Positions 26,703 to 36,494 are shown, counted from the stretch's first letter. The stretch: 64,000 nt of DNA from Rhizobium sp. Leaf453 (GCF_001425605.1 NZ_LMRG01000001.1:187152-251151); one strand, 5' to 3'. The notes: generated by a model not told the origin, from the sequence alone. Program-made: numbers and translations.

Positions 26703-29700
26703 TTGACCAGAAGCGCTACGATCCGCCATCGCGTCCTGACGCTCGCGAGGCTTGCAAAGCCATCCCTCGTTCCCGCCTTCATTGCGGCTACCGTTGTGTT
26801 CACCGGTGGATATCTCTTCAAGGAACAGAACCGTGCGAACTTCCGCAACGAGCTGAAGAGCAATGTTCAAAGCGAACTCAATCTCGTTTCGACGCGCCTA
26901 CAGAGCGAAATCAACAACAACATCACGGCACTGCGCGGCTTCGCCAACAATCTCTCCGTCGCGCCCGACATGCCGATTGCGCATTTTGATCAGCTGGCTT
27001 CGAAACTGCTGATCCAGAATCCCCAGATGGCGCGTGTCAGCGCAGCGCCCGATGCCGTCATCAGCATGACGTTTCCGCTTGCCGGAAACGAGCGCATGAT
27101 CGGCAACGACTTCAAGAAGTTCCGTTCCTCCCGCATCGCCATCGACCGCTCGCAATCCAAGGCCAAGCCGGTCATCGCCGGTCCGGTGAGGTTGCCGAGT
27201 GGCCGTACCGGCTTCAACCTCTTCACGCCCGTTTTTACCAAGACGGACAACCAGGTCGAATTCTGGGGATTTGTCGAAGCCATCATCGACGAAAAGGAAA
27301 TTTACAGCAATGCCCGCCTGATGGAAGACCTCGCCAAGGAAGGAGAAGCCCAGGATGGTGATCGCAAGATCGATATCCAGCTCGCCATCCGCGATGTGTC
27401 CGTCACGAACAACATCCAGGACGCCTTTTTCGGCGACACCGACATCTTCGAAAAATCACCGGTAATCCGCCAGCTCCACCTGCCCGGCGGGACCTGGGAA
27501 CTAGCCGCCATTCCTACTGCTGGATGGGCGCAAGAGCCCGGCAATACCAGCCTGATCGAAGCCACTATCCTCATTGCCGCTGCCGTCGTTATCATCCCGA
27601 TCTTCCTGACGGGCGGACTGGTCAACGAACGCCAGCGCAACATGGCCAAGCTTCGCTCGCGCGAACGCGAACTGCTGACCCTGTCGCATCGTCTCAACCT
27701 TGCATTGGAATCCTCCAGGATCGGCATCTGGGAAATCGACCTCGATTCGCAGGAACGCTCCTGGGATGAGCGCATGTATCACCTGCACGGCCTTCCGCCC
27801 GGAAAGGGTGACCCGACCTATGCCGAATGGCGCAAGACCGTGCATCCGGATGACGTCGCCGCAGCCTCGCTGACTTTGTTCAAGGCGCTGGACGAGGACC
27901 TTGAATATCGCTCCCACTATCGTGTCGTCATGGCCGACGACAGCATCCGTCATGTCCGCAATATCGGTTCCACCCATGTCGGCGTCGACGGCAAGGCGAA
28001 GATCACCGGCATCAGCTGGGATATCACCGACGATGTCATGATGACCGAACAGCTGCGCAGCGCCAAGGCCACCGCCGAGCAGAAGAACCGCGCGCTGGAA
28101 ACGGCGCTGGCCGGCCTTTCGGAACGCGAGCAGCAGCTTGAAGCGATCACCCGGCGCCTCGACCTGGCGCTCGCCTCCTATCAGTGCGGCATGTGGGACG
28201 CTGACCTCACGTCCGGCGTCACCTATTGGGACGAGCGCATGCACCAGTTGCACGGCCTCGTTCACGATGGCGGCGAGACGACGGAGGAGAAATGGATCAG
28301 CGCTGTTCATCCCGATGATCGCGAGGATACGCTCGCCAATGTCAATCGCACCATTGAACAGGGCGTACCTTATGTGCAGTCATATCGGATTGTTCTCCCG
28401 GATGGCGCGGTTCGTCACGTCCGCTCGGTCGGCAAGATCCATACCCTGCCGGATAGCAACAGGAAGCTGGTCGGCATCGCTTTCGATATCACCGACGACG
28501 TTCTGATGACGGAGCAGTTGCGCTCGGCAAAGGCCATGGCGGAAGCCAAGAACGACGAGCTTGCGGAAGCCAAGGACCGGATCGAACACAACGCTCTCCA
28601 CGACCCGCTGACGGGACTCGGCAATCGCCGCATGCTCGACATGGAACTCGAGCGGCTTGCCCGCGCCCGCAAGGACGGCCTGCAGAACATCGCCATCCTG
28701 CATATCGATCTCGATCGCTTCAAGCAGATCAACGACACGCTTGGTCACGCCGCAGGCGATGCAATGTTGGTGCATGCCTCGAAAATCCTGCGCTCCAGCG
28801 TCCGCGCCGGTGACATGGTCGCCCGCATCGGCGGCGACGAATTCGTCGTTCTGGTCACCGATCCGCCCAGCAAGGTATTCCTCACCAGCCTTTCGGAGCG
28901 CATCATCGTCCAGATGCGCCAGCCGGTCGATTACAACGGTTTCCCCTGTCGTTTCGGCGTGTCTATCGGTATTGCCGTCGCCAACGACCTTGCCATCGAC
29001 GAACGGCAATTACTGGTGAACGCCGATATCGCCCTCTACCGCGCCAAGGAAAGCGGTCGCAACCGCCACGAATTCTTCACCGATGCGTTGCAGGAAGAGA
29101 TTGTCACCACCAAGCGGATCGCAGACGAAATTCTCGAGGGCATCGAGAAGAACCAGTTCGTCGCCTGGTACCAGCCGCAATTCGAAGCCGGCACGTTGCG
29201 TCTTGTCGGCGTCGAAGCGCTGATCCGCTGGAACCATCCGCGCGAGGGCATTCTTACACCCGACAAGTTCCTTCATATCGCCGAGGAACTCAATGTCGTG
29301 GCGGCACTCGACCGCGTCGTGCTCGACCGCTCGCTGATCGACGCCATGCGTTGGGCGGCTGCGGGTATCGACGTGCCGAAGATCTCCGTCAACGTCTCGG
29401 CCAAGCGCCTGAGCGACGAGAACCTGCTCGCCTCGCTGTCGGGCCTGAGTTTCGCCCCCGGCCAGCTCTCCTTCGAACTGGTGGAATCGATCTTCCTCGA
29501 CGAGAGCGACGATATCGTCACCGCCAATATCGAAGGCATCAAGAAGTTGGGCATCGACATCGAGATCGACGACTTCGGCACCGGCCATACCTCTATCGTC
29601 AGCCTTTTGAAGATCAAGCCGAAGCGGCTGAAGATCGACCGGCAGTTGGTCGCGCCGATCCTGAAGTCGCGCAACGAGCAGGCGCTGGTGCGCTCGATCA

Positions 29701-29882
29701 TCGAGATCGGCCGTTCGCTCGGCATCGAGACCGTTGCCGAGGGCGTCGAAACGATGGATCACGCGGAAATGCTGGGATTGCTGGGCTGCGACATGCTGCA
29801 GGGTTATGCCTTTGCCAAGCCGCTGAGCTACGAAAAATTCGTCGCCTTTGCCGGACACGAAGCACTGCAACTCGCGTCCTGA
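26703..29882 (+). CDS. membrane CHASE-PAS-PAS-GGDEF-EAL cyclic-di-GMP protein
   Basis: A 1059-residue sensor enzyme for the second messenger cyclic di-GMP. Helices near residues 18-38 and 286-308 bracket a periplasmic CHASE-like domain. Two PAS domains (about 330-440 and 480-595), each with a DERMxxLHGL motif, follow. The GGDEF domain has an intact GGDEF (about residue 710) and an RxxD inhibitory site five residues earlier (RAGD). The EAL domain has intact EALIRW and DDFGTGHTS. Both synthesis and breakdown therefore look possible. The start is probably the TTG at 26703. A CtrA-like TTAA-N7-TTGA lies about 120 bases upstream. Confidence 0.95.
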   Translation: MTRSATIRHRVLTLARLAKPSLVPAFIAATVVFTGGYLFKEQNRANFRNELKSNVQSELNLVSTRLQSEINNNITALRGFANNLSVAPDMPIAHFDQLASKLLIQNPQMARVSAAPDAVISMTFPLAGNERMIGNDFKKFRSSRIAIDRSQSKAKPVIAGPVRLPSGRTGFNLFTPVFTKTDNQVEFWGFVEAIIDEKEIYSNARLMEDLAKEGEAQDGDRKIDIQLAIRDVSVTNNIQDAFFGDTDIFEKSPVIRQLHLPGGTWELAAIPTAGWAQEPGNTSLIEATILIAAAVVIIPIFLTGGLVNERQRNMAKLRSRERELLTLSHRLNLALESSRIGIWEIDLDSQERSWDERMYHLHGLPPGKGDPTYAEWRKTVHPDDVAAASLTLFKALDEDLEYRSHYRVVMADDSIRHVRNIGSTHVGVDGKAKITGISWDITDDVMMTEQLRSAKATAEQKNRALETALAGLSEREQQLEAITRRLDLALASYQCGMWDADLTSGVTYWDERMHQLHGLVHDGGETTEEKWISAVHPDDREDTLANVNRTIEQGVPYVQSYRIVLPDGAVRHVRSVGKIHTLPDSNRKLVGIAFDITDDVLMTEQLRSAKAMAEAKNDELAEAKDRIEHNALHDPLTGLGNRRMLDMELERLARARKDGLQNIAILHIDLDRFKQINDTLGHAAGDAMLVHASKILRSSVRAGDMVARIGGDEFVVLVTDPPSKVFLTSLSERIIVQMRQPVDYNGFPCRFGVSIGIAVANDLAIDERQLLVNADIALYRAKESGRNRHEFFTDALQEEIVTTKRIADEILEGIEKNQFVAWYQPQFEAGTLRLVGVEALIRWNHPREGILTPDKFLHIAEELNVVAALDRVVLDRSLIDAMRWAAAGIDVPKISVNVSAKRLSDENLLASLSGLSFAPGQLSFELVESIFLDESDDIVTANIEGIKKLGIDIEIDDFGTGHTSIVSLLKIKPKRLKIDRQLVAPILKSRNEQALVRSIIEIGRSLGIETVAEGVETMDHAEMLGLLGCDMLQGYAFAKPLSYEKFVAFAGHEALQLAS

Positions 29883-30000
29883 TCCCCTTCCCCGCAACGA
29901 AACAGCTCGTTGCACCAGCAATTGCCGGATTGTGCCAGAAAGCTTTTCCCTTTCCGGCATTTTCACACTAATAGTCACGGCCGAATGAAATGTCGCAGGC

Positions 30001-30016
30001 TGCGTCTTAAGACGCA
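30001..30016. promoter_or_regulatory. perfect 16-base palindrome upstream of aroC
   Basis: TGCGTCTTAAGACGCA is its own complement over 16 bases and lies 27 bases before the aroC start codon. It could be an operator. I do not recognise the regulator. Confidence 0.4.
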
Positions 30017-30043
30017 TGCCGCTTACACATCCGGTTGCTGCTC

Positions 30044-31141
30044 ATGTCGCATAACACTTTCGGTCATCTCTTCCGCGTCACCACCTGGGGCGAAAGCCAC
30101 GGGATTGCGCTCGGCTGCGTCGTCGACGGCTGCCCTCCCGGCATCCGCTTCACGCTGGCGGAACTGCAATCCTGGCTCGACAAGCGCAAGCCCGGCCAGT
30201 CGCGCTTCGTCACCCAGCGCCGTGAGGACGACCTCGTCAAGGTGCTCTCGGGCGTGATGATGGACGCCGACGGTGAAACCATGATCACCACCGGCACGCC
30301 GGTGTCGATGATGATTGAGAACACCGACCAGCGCTCGAAGGACTATTCCGAGATCGCCAAGAGCTACCGTCCGGGCCATGCCGACTATACCTACGACCTG
30401 AAATACGGCATTCGCGACTATCGCGGCGGCGGACGCTCGTCGGCCCGCGAGACGGCGGCCCGCGTAGCGGCCGGTGGTCTTGCCCGCAAGGTCGTGCCCG
30501 GCCTTCTCGTGCGCGGCGCGCTTGTCCAGATCGGCAAGCACAAGATCGACCGCGCCAACTGGGACTGGAACGAGGTCGGCAACAACCCGTTCTTCTGCCC
30601 CGATCCGAAAATGGTTCCGGTCTGGGAAGACTATCTCGACGGCATCCGCAAGGCCGGTTCGTCGATCGGCGCCGTCGTCGAGGTCATCGCCGAGGGCGTT
30701 CCGGCCGGCATCGGCGCGCCGATCTACGCCAAGCTCGATCAGGACATCGCCTCCAACCTGATGTCGATCAACGCCGTCAAGGGCGTGGAGATCGGCAATG
30801 GCTTCGGCGCCGCCGAAATCACCGGCGAGGAAAATGCCGACGAAATGCGTATGGGCAATGACGGCAACCCGATCTTCCTGTCCAATCATGCCGGCGGCAT
30901 CCTGGGTGGCATTTCGACCGGACAGCCGGTCATCGCGCGCTTTGCCATCAAGCCAACCTCGTCCATCCTGACAGAGCGGCAATCGATTGACTCGGATGGC
31001 AACAATGTCGACATCCGTACCAAGGGCCGCCACGACCCCTGCGTCGGCATCCGCGCCGTGCCGATCGGCGAGGCCATGCTGGCCTGCACGATTGCCGACC
31101 ACTACCTGCGTGACCGGGGCCAGACTGGTAGACTAAAATAA
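30044..31141 (+). CDS. aroC: chorismate synthase
   Basis: Seventh shikimate pathway enzyme, converting EPSP to chorismate with reduced FMN. The 365-residue protein has all three family signatures: [18 protein letters not shown] near the N-terminus, the [16 protein letters not shown] loop, and [17 protein letters not shown] near the C-terminus. The ATG at 30044 ([10 protein letters not shown]) is the conserved start; a TTG three codons earlier is also in frame. ribB follows after 31 bases, probably on one transcript. Confidence 0.98.
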   Translation: MSHNTFGHLFRVTTWGESHGIALGCVVDGCPPGIRFTLAELQSWLDKRKPGQSRFVTQRREDDLVKVLSGVMMDADGETMITTGTPVSMMIENTDQRSKDYSEIAKSYRPGHADYTYDLKYGIRDYRGGGRSSARETAARVAAGGLARKVVPGLLVRGALVQIGKHKIDRANWDWNEVGNNPFFCPDPKMVPVWEDYLDGIRKAGSSIGAVVEVIAEGVPAGIGAPIYAKLDQDIASNLMSINAVKGVEIGNGFGAAEITGEENADEMRMGNDGNPIFLSNHAGGILGGISTGQPVIARFAIKPTSSILTERQSIDSDGNNVDIRTKGRHDPCVGIRAVPIGEAMLACTIADHYLRDRGQTGRLK

Positions 31142-31172
31142 CCCGGCGTCTGACGTATCGAGGGAGAACTCC

Positions 31173-32273
31173 ATGGCCTTTGACCAGAAGCGTGTTGCCG
31201 ATGCCATCCGCGCCTTCGAGGCGGGCGAGATCGTCGTTGTCACCGATGACGACGGCCGGGAGAACGAGGGCGACCTGATCGTCGCCGCCGTGCATTGCAC
31301 GCCGGAAAAGATGGCCTTCATCGTCCGCCACACATCCGGCATTGTCTGCGCGCCGATGCCGAAGGAAGAGGCCAAGCGCCTCAACCTCAACGCCATGGTC
31401 GCCGAGAACGATTCGTCGCATACGACGGCCTTCACCGTCACCGTCGATTTCAAGCACGGCACGACCACCGGCATTTCGGCCGATGACCGGACGCTGACCG
31501 TCCGCAACCTCGCCAACCCGAATGTCGGCGCGTCCGACTTCACCCGGCCGGGTCACATCTTCCCGCTGGTTGCCCGCGAAGGCGGCGTGCTGATGCGGTC
31601 GGGCCATACCGAAGCCGCCGTCGATCTCTGCCGCCTCGCCAGCCTGCCGCCGATCGGCGTGATCTGCGAACTGGTCAATGACGACGGCACGGTGATGCGC
31701 GGCCCGCAGGTGGCGGGTTTCGCCGAAACCCATGGCCTCAAGCAGGTCTCGGTCGCCGACCTCATCGCCTACCGTCAGCGCAAGGACAAGCTGATCGAGC
31801 TGGAAAACAGCTTCGACATCGAGACGCCCTATGGCAAGGCCAAGGGCCATGCCTATTCCCTGCCCTGGGACCCGATGCAGCACCTCGCCGTCGTCTTCGG
31901 CGATATCCGCGACGGTGTCGATATCCCGGTGCGCCTGCATCTGGAAAATGTCGGCACCGATGTGTTCGGCAAGGACTGCCAACTCGATACGATCATGAAA
32001 CGCATTGCCGAACAGGGCCGCGGCGTCATCGTCTACCTGCGCGAAGGCTCCGTTGGCGTCGGCGTTTCAAAGACCGCACGCACCGGCAAACACGGGCACG
32101 AAGGCCACGACGAGGCCCAGGCGCGCGAAAGCGAATGGCTGGAAATCGGGCTGGGCGCGCAGATCCTGAAGGATCTTGGCATCAGTTCGATCCGGCTGCT
32201 GTCGACACGCGAGCGCCACTATGTCGGCCTGGAAGGATTCGGGATTCGAATTTCCGCCACCGACATTCTCTAA
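31173..32273 (+). CDS. ribB: 3,4-dihydroxy-2-butanone 4-phosphate synthase with degenerate GTP cyclohydrolase II-like domain
   Basis: Makes the four-carbon unit of riboflavin from ribulose 5-phosphate. Residues 1-205 form the RibB domain, with the acidic DDDGRENEGDLI and the RSGHTEAAVDL loop. Residues 206-366 resemble RibA, but where GTP cyclohydrolase II has its three zinc cysteines this protein reads HLENVGTDVFGKDCQLD, retaining only one. The second activity is therefore probably lost, and a separate RibA should exist elsewhere. It lies 31 bases after aroC with no room for an FMN riboswitch. Confidence 0.93.
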   Translation: MAFDQKRVADAIRAFEAGEIVVVTDDDGRENEGDLIVAAVHCTPEKMAFIVRHTSGIVCAPMPKEEAKRLNLNAMVAENDSSHTTAFTVTVDFKHGTTTGISADDRTLTVRNLANPNVGASDFTRPGHIFPLVAREGGVLMRSGHTEAAVDLCRLASLPPIGVICELVNDDGTVMRGPQVAGFAETHGLKQVSVADLIAYRQRKDKLIELENSFDIETPYGKAKGHAYSLPWDPMQHLAVVFGDIRDGVDIPVRLHLENVGTDVFGKDCQLDTIMKRIAEQGRGVIVYLREGSVGVGVSKTARTGKHGHEGHDEAQARESEWLEIGLGAQILKDLGISSIRLLSTRERHYVGLEGFGIRISATDIL

Positions 32274-32398
32274 TCTGCCCAGAAGCAGCGCAAAGATACC
32301 TCCGGTGATATTCGACCGGGGCCGCCGCGGCGAGCGCGACCATGTATATACGATCATACTAAAGTTATCTTTCCTTTCGATTGTTCGTGGGCGAAAAA

Positions 32399-33262
32399 AT
32401 GCGCGCCTCAACAACACGAAAGAGCGTCGTGACATCGAAATTTCCAGTCTCCACCCGCCTGCTCTCAACGATGGTTCTGTTGTTGTTTGTATCGGCGGTC
32501 GCGCACGCCCAGCAGACGACGCCGCCGGCCGGCTACAAACTCGTCTGGTCCGACGAGTTCAACGGCGCGGGTCTGCCGGATGCAAAGAAATGGGTCTACG
32601 ACACGGAGGCCAACAAGACCGGCTGGTACAACAACGAACTGCAATATTATGCTGTCAAGCGATTGCAGAACAGCAAGGTCGAGAACGGCAAGCTGATCAT
32701 CACCGCCCGCAAGGAGCAGCTGAAATCGGCATCCGACTATGGCGGCCAGAATTACACCTCCGCCCGGCTGATCACGCGCGGCAAGGCAAGCTGGACATAC
32801 GGTGTCTACGAGGTACGGGCGCGGCTTCCCTGTGGGCTCGGCACGTGGCCGGCCTTCTGGATGTTGGGGCCTGACACGATCCCCTGGCCTGACAATGGCG
32901 AAATCGATATCATGGAGCAGGTCGGCAAGGCGCCGAGCGAGATCACCGGAACGATCCATACCAAGGCGACGGCAGGGACCTTCGGCATCGGCGGGAAAAC
33001 CTTTGTCCGCGATGCCTGCAGACGCTTCCACACTTATACGATGACCTGGACATCCAAGGCGATCACCATCGGCGTCGATCAGCAGACCTTTTTCACTTAC
33101 AAGAACCCCGGCAAGGGCAAGGCGAGTTGGCCCTTCGACACGCCGCATTACCTTCTGATCAATCTGGCGATCGGCGGCGACATGGCTGGCAAAATCGACA
33201 ACAAAATCTTCCCGGTCAGTATGGATATCGACTATATCCGGATCTACCAGAAAAAGAGCTGA
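32399..33262 (+). CDS. secreted glycoside hydrolase family 16 enzyme
   Basis: A 287-residue beta-glucanase-like enzyme with a signal peptide (long basic N-region, hydrophobic core LLSTMVLLLFVSAVAHA, cleavage before QQTT). The GH16 active site is intact in NGEIDIMEQVG, providing nucleophile Glu, Asp and acid/base Glu. WSDEFNG at the start of the domain and the C-terminal FDTPHYLLINLAIGG are typical of laminarinase-like members. The exact polysaccharide is not deducible. The start at 32399 is assumed; an in-frame TTG at 32381 would add six residues. Confidence 0.92.
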   Translation: MRASTTRKSVVTSKFPVSTRLLSTMVLLLFVSAVAHAQQTTPPAGYKLVWSDEFNGAGLPDAKKWVYDTEANKTGWYNNELQYYAVKRLQNSKVENGKLIITARKEQLKSASDYGGQNYTSARLITRGKASWTYGVYEVRARLPCGLGTWPAFWMLGPDTIPWPDNGEIDIMEQVGKAPSEITGTIHTKATAGTFGIGGKTFVRDACRRFHTYTMTWTSKAITIGVDQQTFFTYKNPGKGKASWPFDTPHYLLINLAIGGDMAGKIDNKIFPVSMDIDYIRIYQKKS

Positions 33263-33272
33263 GCGCTGCCGG

Positions 33273-34463
33273 CTATCCCTGCCATCCATCGAGCCAGCGG
33301 ACATTTTCCACGCCCGCGAACTTCGCCAATCGCACCAGTTCCGCCTCCAGCTTTTCCATCCGGCCAGAGGACGCTCGCACGCCCTTTTCCCACCAGAGGC
33401 GCTTGACGTCGAGCGTGCCGGACTTGCGGTCGGCTTTCATGTCGATACGGCCGACCATGCGATCGCCTTCCAGAAGCGGGAAGACATAATAACCGTATTC
33501 GCGCTTCGGCTCGGGCACGAAAATCTCGATGCGGTAATAGAAGCCGAACAGCCGTTCGGTGCGGTTGCGGTCGCGGATCAGCGGATCGAAGGGGCTGAGA
33601 ACACGCAGGCGGGCGGGCGGCTCGGCAAGGTCGCCGAGATTGTCGGGAAAGCCGTTGAACGCATAGGACAGGCGCGGTTTCTCGCCATCGGCGGGTTCGA
33701 TCAGCACCTCGGTCAGTTCATCGCGATGCGCCATCACCCAGGCCTTGGCTTCCTCCGGTCCGATCAGGGCGAAGAAGGCGGCGATTTCACCGTGGGTGGC
33801 AAAACCCAGGCGTTGAAGCGCACTGCGGCAAGCCCAGTCGACGAATTCCGCTTCGCTCACTTCCGGCTCGTAGTGATGGGTAGGCAGGACACGCTCGGCG
33901 AGATCGTAGATCTTCTGGAAATTCTGCCGGCCAGCGATCGCCAGCTTGCCGGTGTGCCAGTAATATTCGAGCGCCGTCTTGTTCGGATGCCAGTTCCACC
34001 AGCCGCCCGACTTGTGTTCGGCGACCTTCAGGTCGCGCGACATCACGGCCCCGCCTTCGGCAATGCGCTGATAGGTCTCCTCGAACGTGCTGTCGAACCC
34101 CTCTCCCTGCCATTTCAGCCAGCGCTCCTTGAGAATCGGTTCACGCCGGGCGAAGCGATGCTTCCAGTAACGGAAGAAGGCCGATGGCAGGATCGAGGCG
34201 TCGTGCGTCCAGTGCTCGAACAGCGCACCGTCCTTTTCCAGAAGTTCGGTCAGGTGCTCGCGCCTGTAGGTCTGGTTGCGCGAAAACAAGATCTGGTGAT
34301 GGGCGCGCTCAACCGTCGCGATGCTGTCGACCTGAACGAAGCCGATATCATGGATGAGATCGAGCAGGCCCTGCTTGCCGAGCGCCTTGTGGGGAGCGCC
34401 GGCCAGACCCTGCTTGTTGAGGAAGATGCGCCGCGCATCGCGGTTGGAAACGAGAATCGCCAT
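33273..34463 (-). CDS. AlkZ/YcaQ-type DNA glycosylase
   Basis: A 396-residue winged-helix protein of the HTH_42 family, which unhooks DNA interstrand crosslinks and removes bulky alkylated bases. DIGFVQVDSIATVERAHHQILFSR carries the catalytic QxD motif (here QVD) that characterises the YcaQ branch, as opposed to the QxQ of AlkZ. LSPFDPLIRDRNRTERLFGF and RIDMKADRKSGTL are further family landmarks. It starts at the ATG at 34463. It is convergent with the GH16 gene (10-base gap) and divergent from bioM. Gene name ycaQ would fit the motif. Confidence 0.9.
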   Translation of the reverse strand: MAILVSNRDARRIFLNKQGLAGAPHKALGKQGLLDLIHDIGFVQVDSIATVERAHHQILFSRNQTYRREHLTELLEKDGALFEHWTHDASILPSAFFRYWKHRFARREPILKERWLKWQGEGFDSTFEETYQRIAEGGAVMSRDLKVAEHKSGGWWNWHPNKTALEYYWHTGKLAIAGRQNFQKIYDLAERVLPTHHYEPEVSEAEFVDWACRSALQRLGFATHGEIAAFFALIGPEEAKAWVMAHRDELTEVLIEPADGEKPRLSYAFNGFPDNLGDLAEPPARLRVLSPFDPLIRDRNRTERLFGFYYRIEIFVPEPKREYGYYVFPLLEGDRMVGRIDMKADRKSGTLDVKRLWWEKGVRASSGRMEKLEAELVRLAKFAGVENVRWLDGWQG

Positions 34464-34576
34464 GGGCCGATCACACCAAATGTTCTCACTTTGTTCAAGC
34501 CCCAAACTGCAGGCCTCTTTCCATCCATGTGAAATCTGTCCTATAGAGCGCCGGCATCAGATGCGGGGGACAGTGT

Positions 34577-35257
34577 TTGGACATTCGTTTTGCCGATTGC
34601 TCGGTCCGCTTCGGCGACCGTGTCGCGCTTTATCCGCTGACCCTCTCGCTCACACAGAGACGCATCGGCATTATCGGCCTCAACGGCTCCGGCAAGACGA
34701 CCTTCGCCCGGCTGATCAACGGCCTCGTCAAACCGACGTCCGGCTCCGTCACCGTCAACCGGCTGGATACGGTGAAGGACGACAAGGCTGTGCTCGGCCA
34801 GGCCGGCTACATCTTCCAGAACCCGCAGAACCAGCTGATCATGCCCGTGGTCGCCGACGACATCGCCTTCGGGCTGAAGAACCGCGGCCTTTCGAAAGCC
34901 GAGATCGAGGCGCGTACGGAGAACGTCCTCGTACGTTTCGGAATCAGCCATCTGGCGCGCCGCCGGGTACACGAGCTGTCCGGCGGCGAAACGCAACTGG
35001 CGGCGATGGCAAGCGTCGTCGTCACCGGTCCGCAAATCCTCATTCTCGACGAACCGACCAACCAACTCGACCTGAAGAACCGCCAGATGGTCGCCGCCAC
35101 CATTGCCGGGCTGGAACAGAACGCAGTGGTGATCAGCCACGACCTGCCGCTGATCGCCGATTTCGAGCGCGTGCTGCTGTTCCACGAAGGCCGTCTGATT
35201 GCGGATGGCGAACCCACTGAAACCATTCGCCGCTATCATGAGGTGGCGCTGTGCTGA
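34577..35257 (+). CDS. bioM: biotin ECF transporter ATPase BioM
   Basis: ATP-binding subunit of the BioMNY energy-coupling-factor transporter that imports biotin. The 226 residues hold Walker A (GLNGSGKTTF), the Q-loop FQNPQNQLI typical of ECF ATPases, signature LSGGETQL, Walker B ILILDEPTNQLDL and the switch His in VISHDLPL. It starts at a TTG (34577) with GGGGGA upstream. It overlaps bioN by 7 bases, and bioN is followed by bioY, so assignment to biotin uptake rests on the neighbours. Confidence 0.95.
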   Translation: MDIRFADCSVRFGDRVALYPLTLSLTQRRIGIIGLNGSGKTTFARLINGLVKPTSGSVTVNRLDTVKDDKAVLGQAGYIFQNPQNQLIMPVVADDIAFGLKNRGLSKAEIEARTENVLVRFGISHLARRRVHELSGGETQLAAMASVVVTGPQILILDEPTNQLDLKNRQMVAATIAGLEQNAVVISHDLPLIADFERVLLFHEGRLIADGEPTETIRRYHEVALC

Positions 35258-35856
35258 CCAGTCTTTATGTCGAAGGCGAAACCTGGTTTCACCGGCTTGC
35301 TGTACGGCCGAAGCTGATCCTGCTTCTGGTCGCCAGCGTGGTGCTCTTTGCCGTTTCGTCTTGGTGGGTTCTTCTACCGGCACTTCTGCTGACGACCGCG
35401 CTCTATCTGACGCTCGGCATGACGCTGCGCGAAGCCTGGTCGCGTGTCGGCTTCGTGTTCTTCACCATTCTCTTCCTGGCGCTCGTCAACCTCCTGCTGA
35501 TTCCGCCCATGGATGTGGCTGTCATGGTCGTACGGCTGGTGACCCTGGTGCTGCTGGCCGCGGCCATCACCGCGACGACAACGATCGATGCCTTCATGGA
35601 CGAGATCACGTTATTACTTGGCCCTCTTGAGCGGATGGGTCTGGTGCGGGCGGCCGATGTCAGCCTGGCGCTGGGGCTCGTCCTGCGATTCGTGCCTGAT
35701 ATTTTCAGCCGCTATCAGGCAATCCGCGATGCACACAAGGCGCGCGGCCTGCCCGTGCGGGTCTTGACCATCCTTGGCCCGCTGATCATCCTGACCCTCA
35801 AGGATGCGGATACGATCGCCACAGCCATTGACGCCCGTGGCTTTCGCCGCCATTGA
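35251..35856 (+). CDS. bioN: biotin ECF transporter transmembrane subunit BioN
   Basis: EcfT-type membrane subunit linking the ATPase to the BioY substrate subunit. The 201-residue protein has four or five helices. Both EcfT coupling motifs are visible: AHKARGLP (about residue 165) and the C-terminal AIDARGFRRH. It begins within the last bases of bioM (GTG at 35251), showing translational coupling. bioY starts 74 bases downstream. Confidence 0.95.
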   Translation: MLTSLYVEGETWFHRLAVRPKLILLLVASVVLFAVSSWWVLLPALLLTTALYLTLGMTLREAWSRVGFVFFTILFLALVNLLLIPPMDVAVMVVRLVTLVLLAAAITATTTIDAFMDEITLLLGPLERMGLVRAADVSLALGLVLRFVPDIFSRYQAIRDAHKARGLPVRVLTILGPLIILTLKDADTIATAIDARGFRRH

Positions 35857-35930
35857 ATGCGCGCATTCTAATAAATGCGTCATCTGCCAACATGGCCTGT
35901 CAAAATGGCCCCGCCAACATGAGAAGACAC

Positions 35931-36494
35931 ATGACAACCAGAGACATCGTGCTAACAGCGCTCTTCGCCGCCATTATCGTGGTCCTTGGCCTCATCCCGC
36001 CGGTCACGCTCGGCTTCATCCCGGTTCCGATTACCGCCCAGTCCATGGGCGTGATGCTGGCCGGCTGCATCATCGGCGCCAAGCGCGGCGCGCTTGCCTA
36101 TCTCCTGGTCATCCTGATGGTCGCGATCGGCCTGCCGGTGCTGGCCGGCGGTCGCGGCGGCATATCGGTTCTGGTCGGCCCGACCGGCGGCTTCATCTTC
36201 GGCTGGGTGATCGCCACCTATGTCACCGGCCTGATCGCCGAACGCCTGGTGCGTGACGGCCAGAGCGAACTGCGCCAGTTTACCGGTTTCTTCCTCGCCT
36301 CCGTCCTCGGCGGCATCGTCGTTCTCTACCTGATCGGCATGCCCTGGGTGTCCGTCGTCACCGGTTCGCCGCTGCTCGCAGTCGTCACCGGCTCGCTCGC
36401 CTTCATCCCCGGCGATATCCTGAAGGCCGTCATCGCGACGCTCGCCGCCCGCGCCGTGCTTGCCGGCTACCCGCTCCTGCCGCAGCGTGCCTGA
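35931..36494 (+). CDS. bioY: biotin transporter substrate-binding subunit BioY
   Basis: Membrane S-component that binds biotin. The 187 residues form about six helices. LIPPVTLGFIPVPITAQSMGVMLAG and VLVGPTGGFIFGW are the conserved BioY segments around the biotin pocket. The ATG at 35931 is chosen because the family starts close before the first helix; frames up to 35853 add 26 unconserved residues. The gene completes bioMNY. I see no convincing BioR site upstream. Confidence 0.95.
   Translation: MTTRDIVLTALFAAIIVVLGLIPPVTLGFIPVPITAQSMGVMLAGCIIGAKRGALAYLLVILMVAIGLPVLAGGRGGISVLVGPTGGFIFGWVIATYVTGLIAERLVRDGQSELRQFTGFFLASVLGGIVVLYLIGMPWVSVVTGSPLLAVVTGSLAFIPGDILKAVIATLAARAVLAGYPLLPQRA

Noticed and set aside
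31142-31172. Possible FMN riboswitch before ribB
   Set aside because: Only 31 bases separate aroC and ribB, far too few for the aptamer, and no conserved element is seen.
34530-34576. A CTATAG-containing stretch considered as a BioR operator before bioM
   Set aside because: It does not match the TTATNNATAA-type consensus recalled for BioR closely enough.
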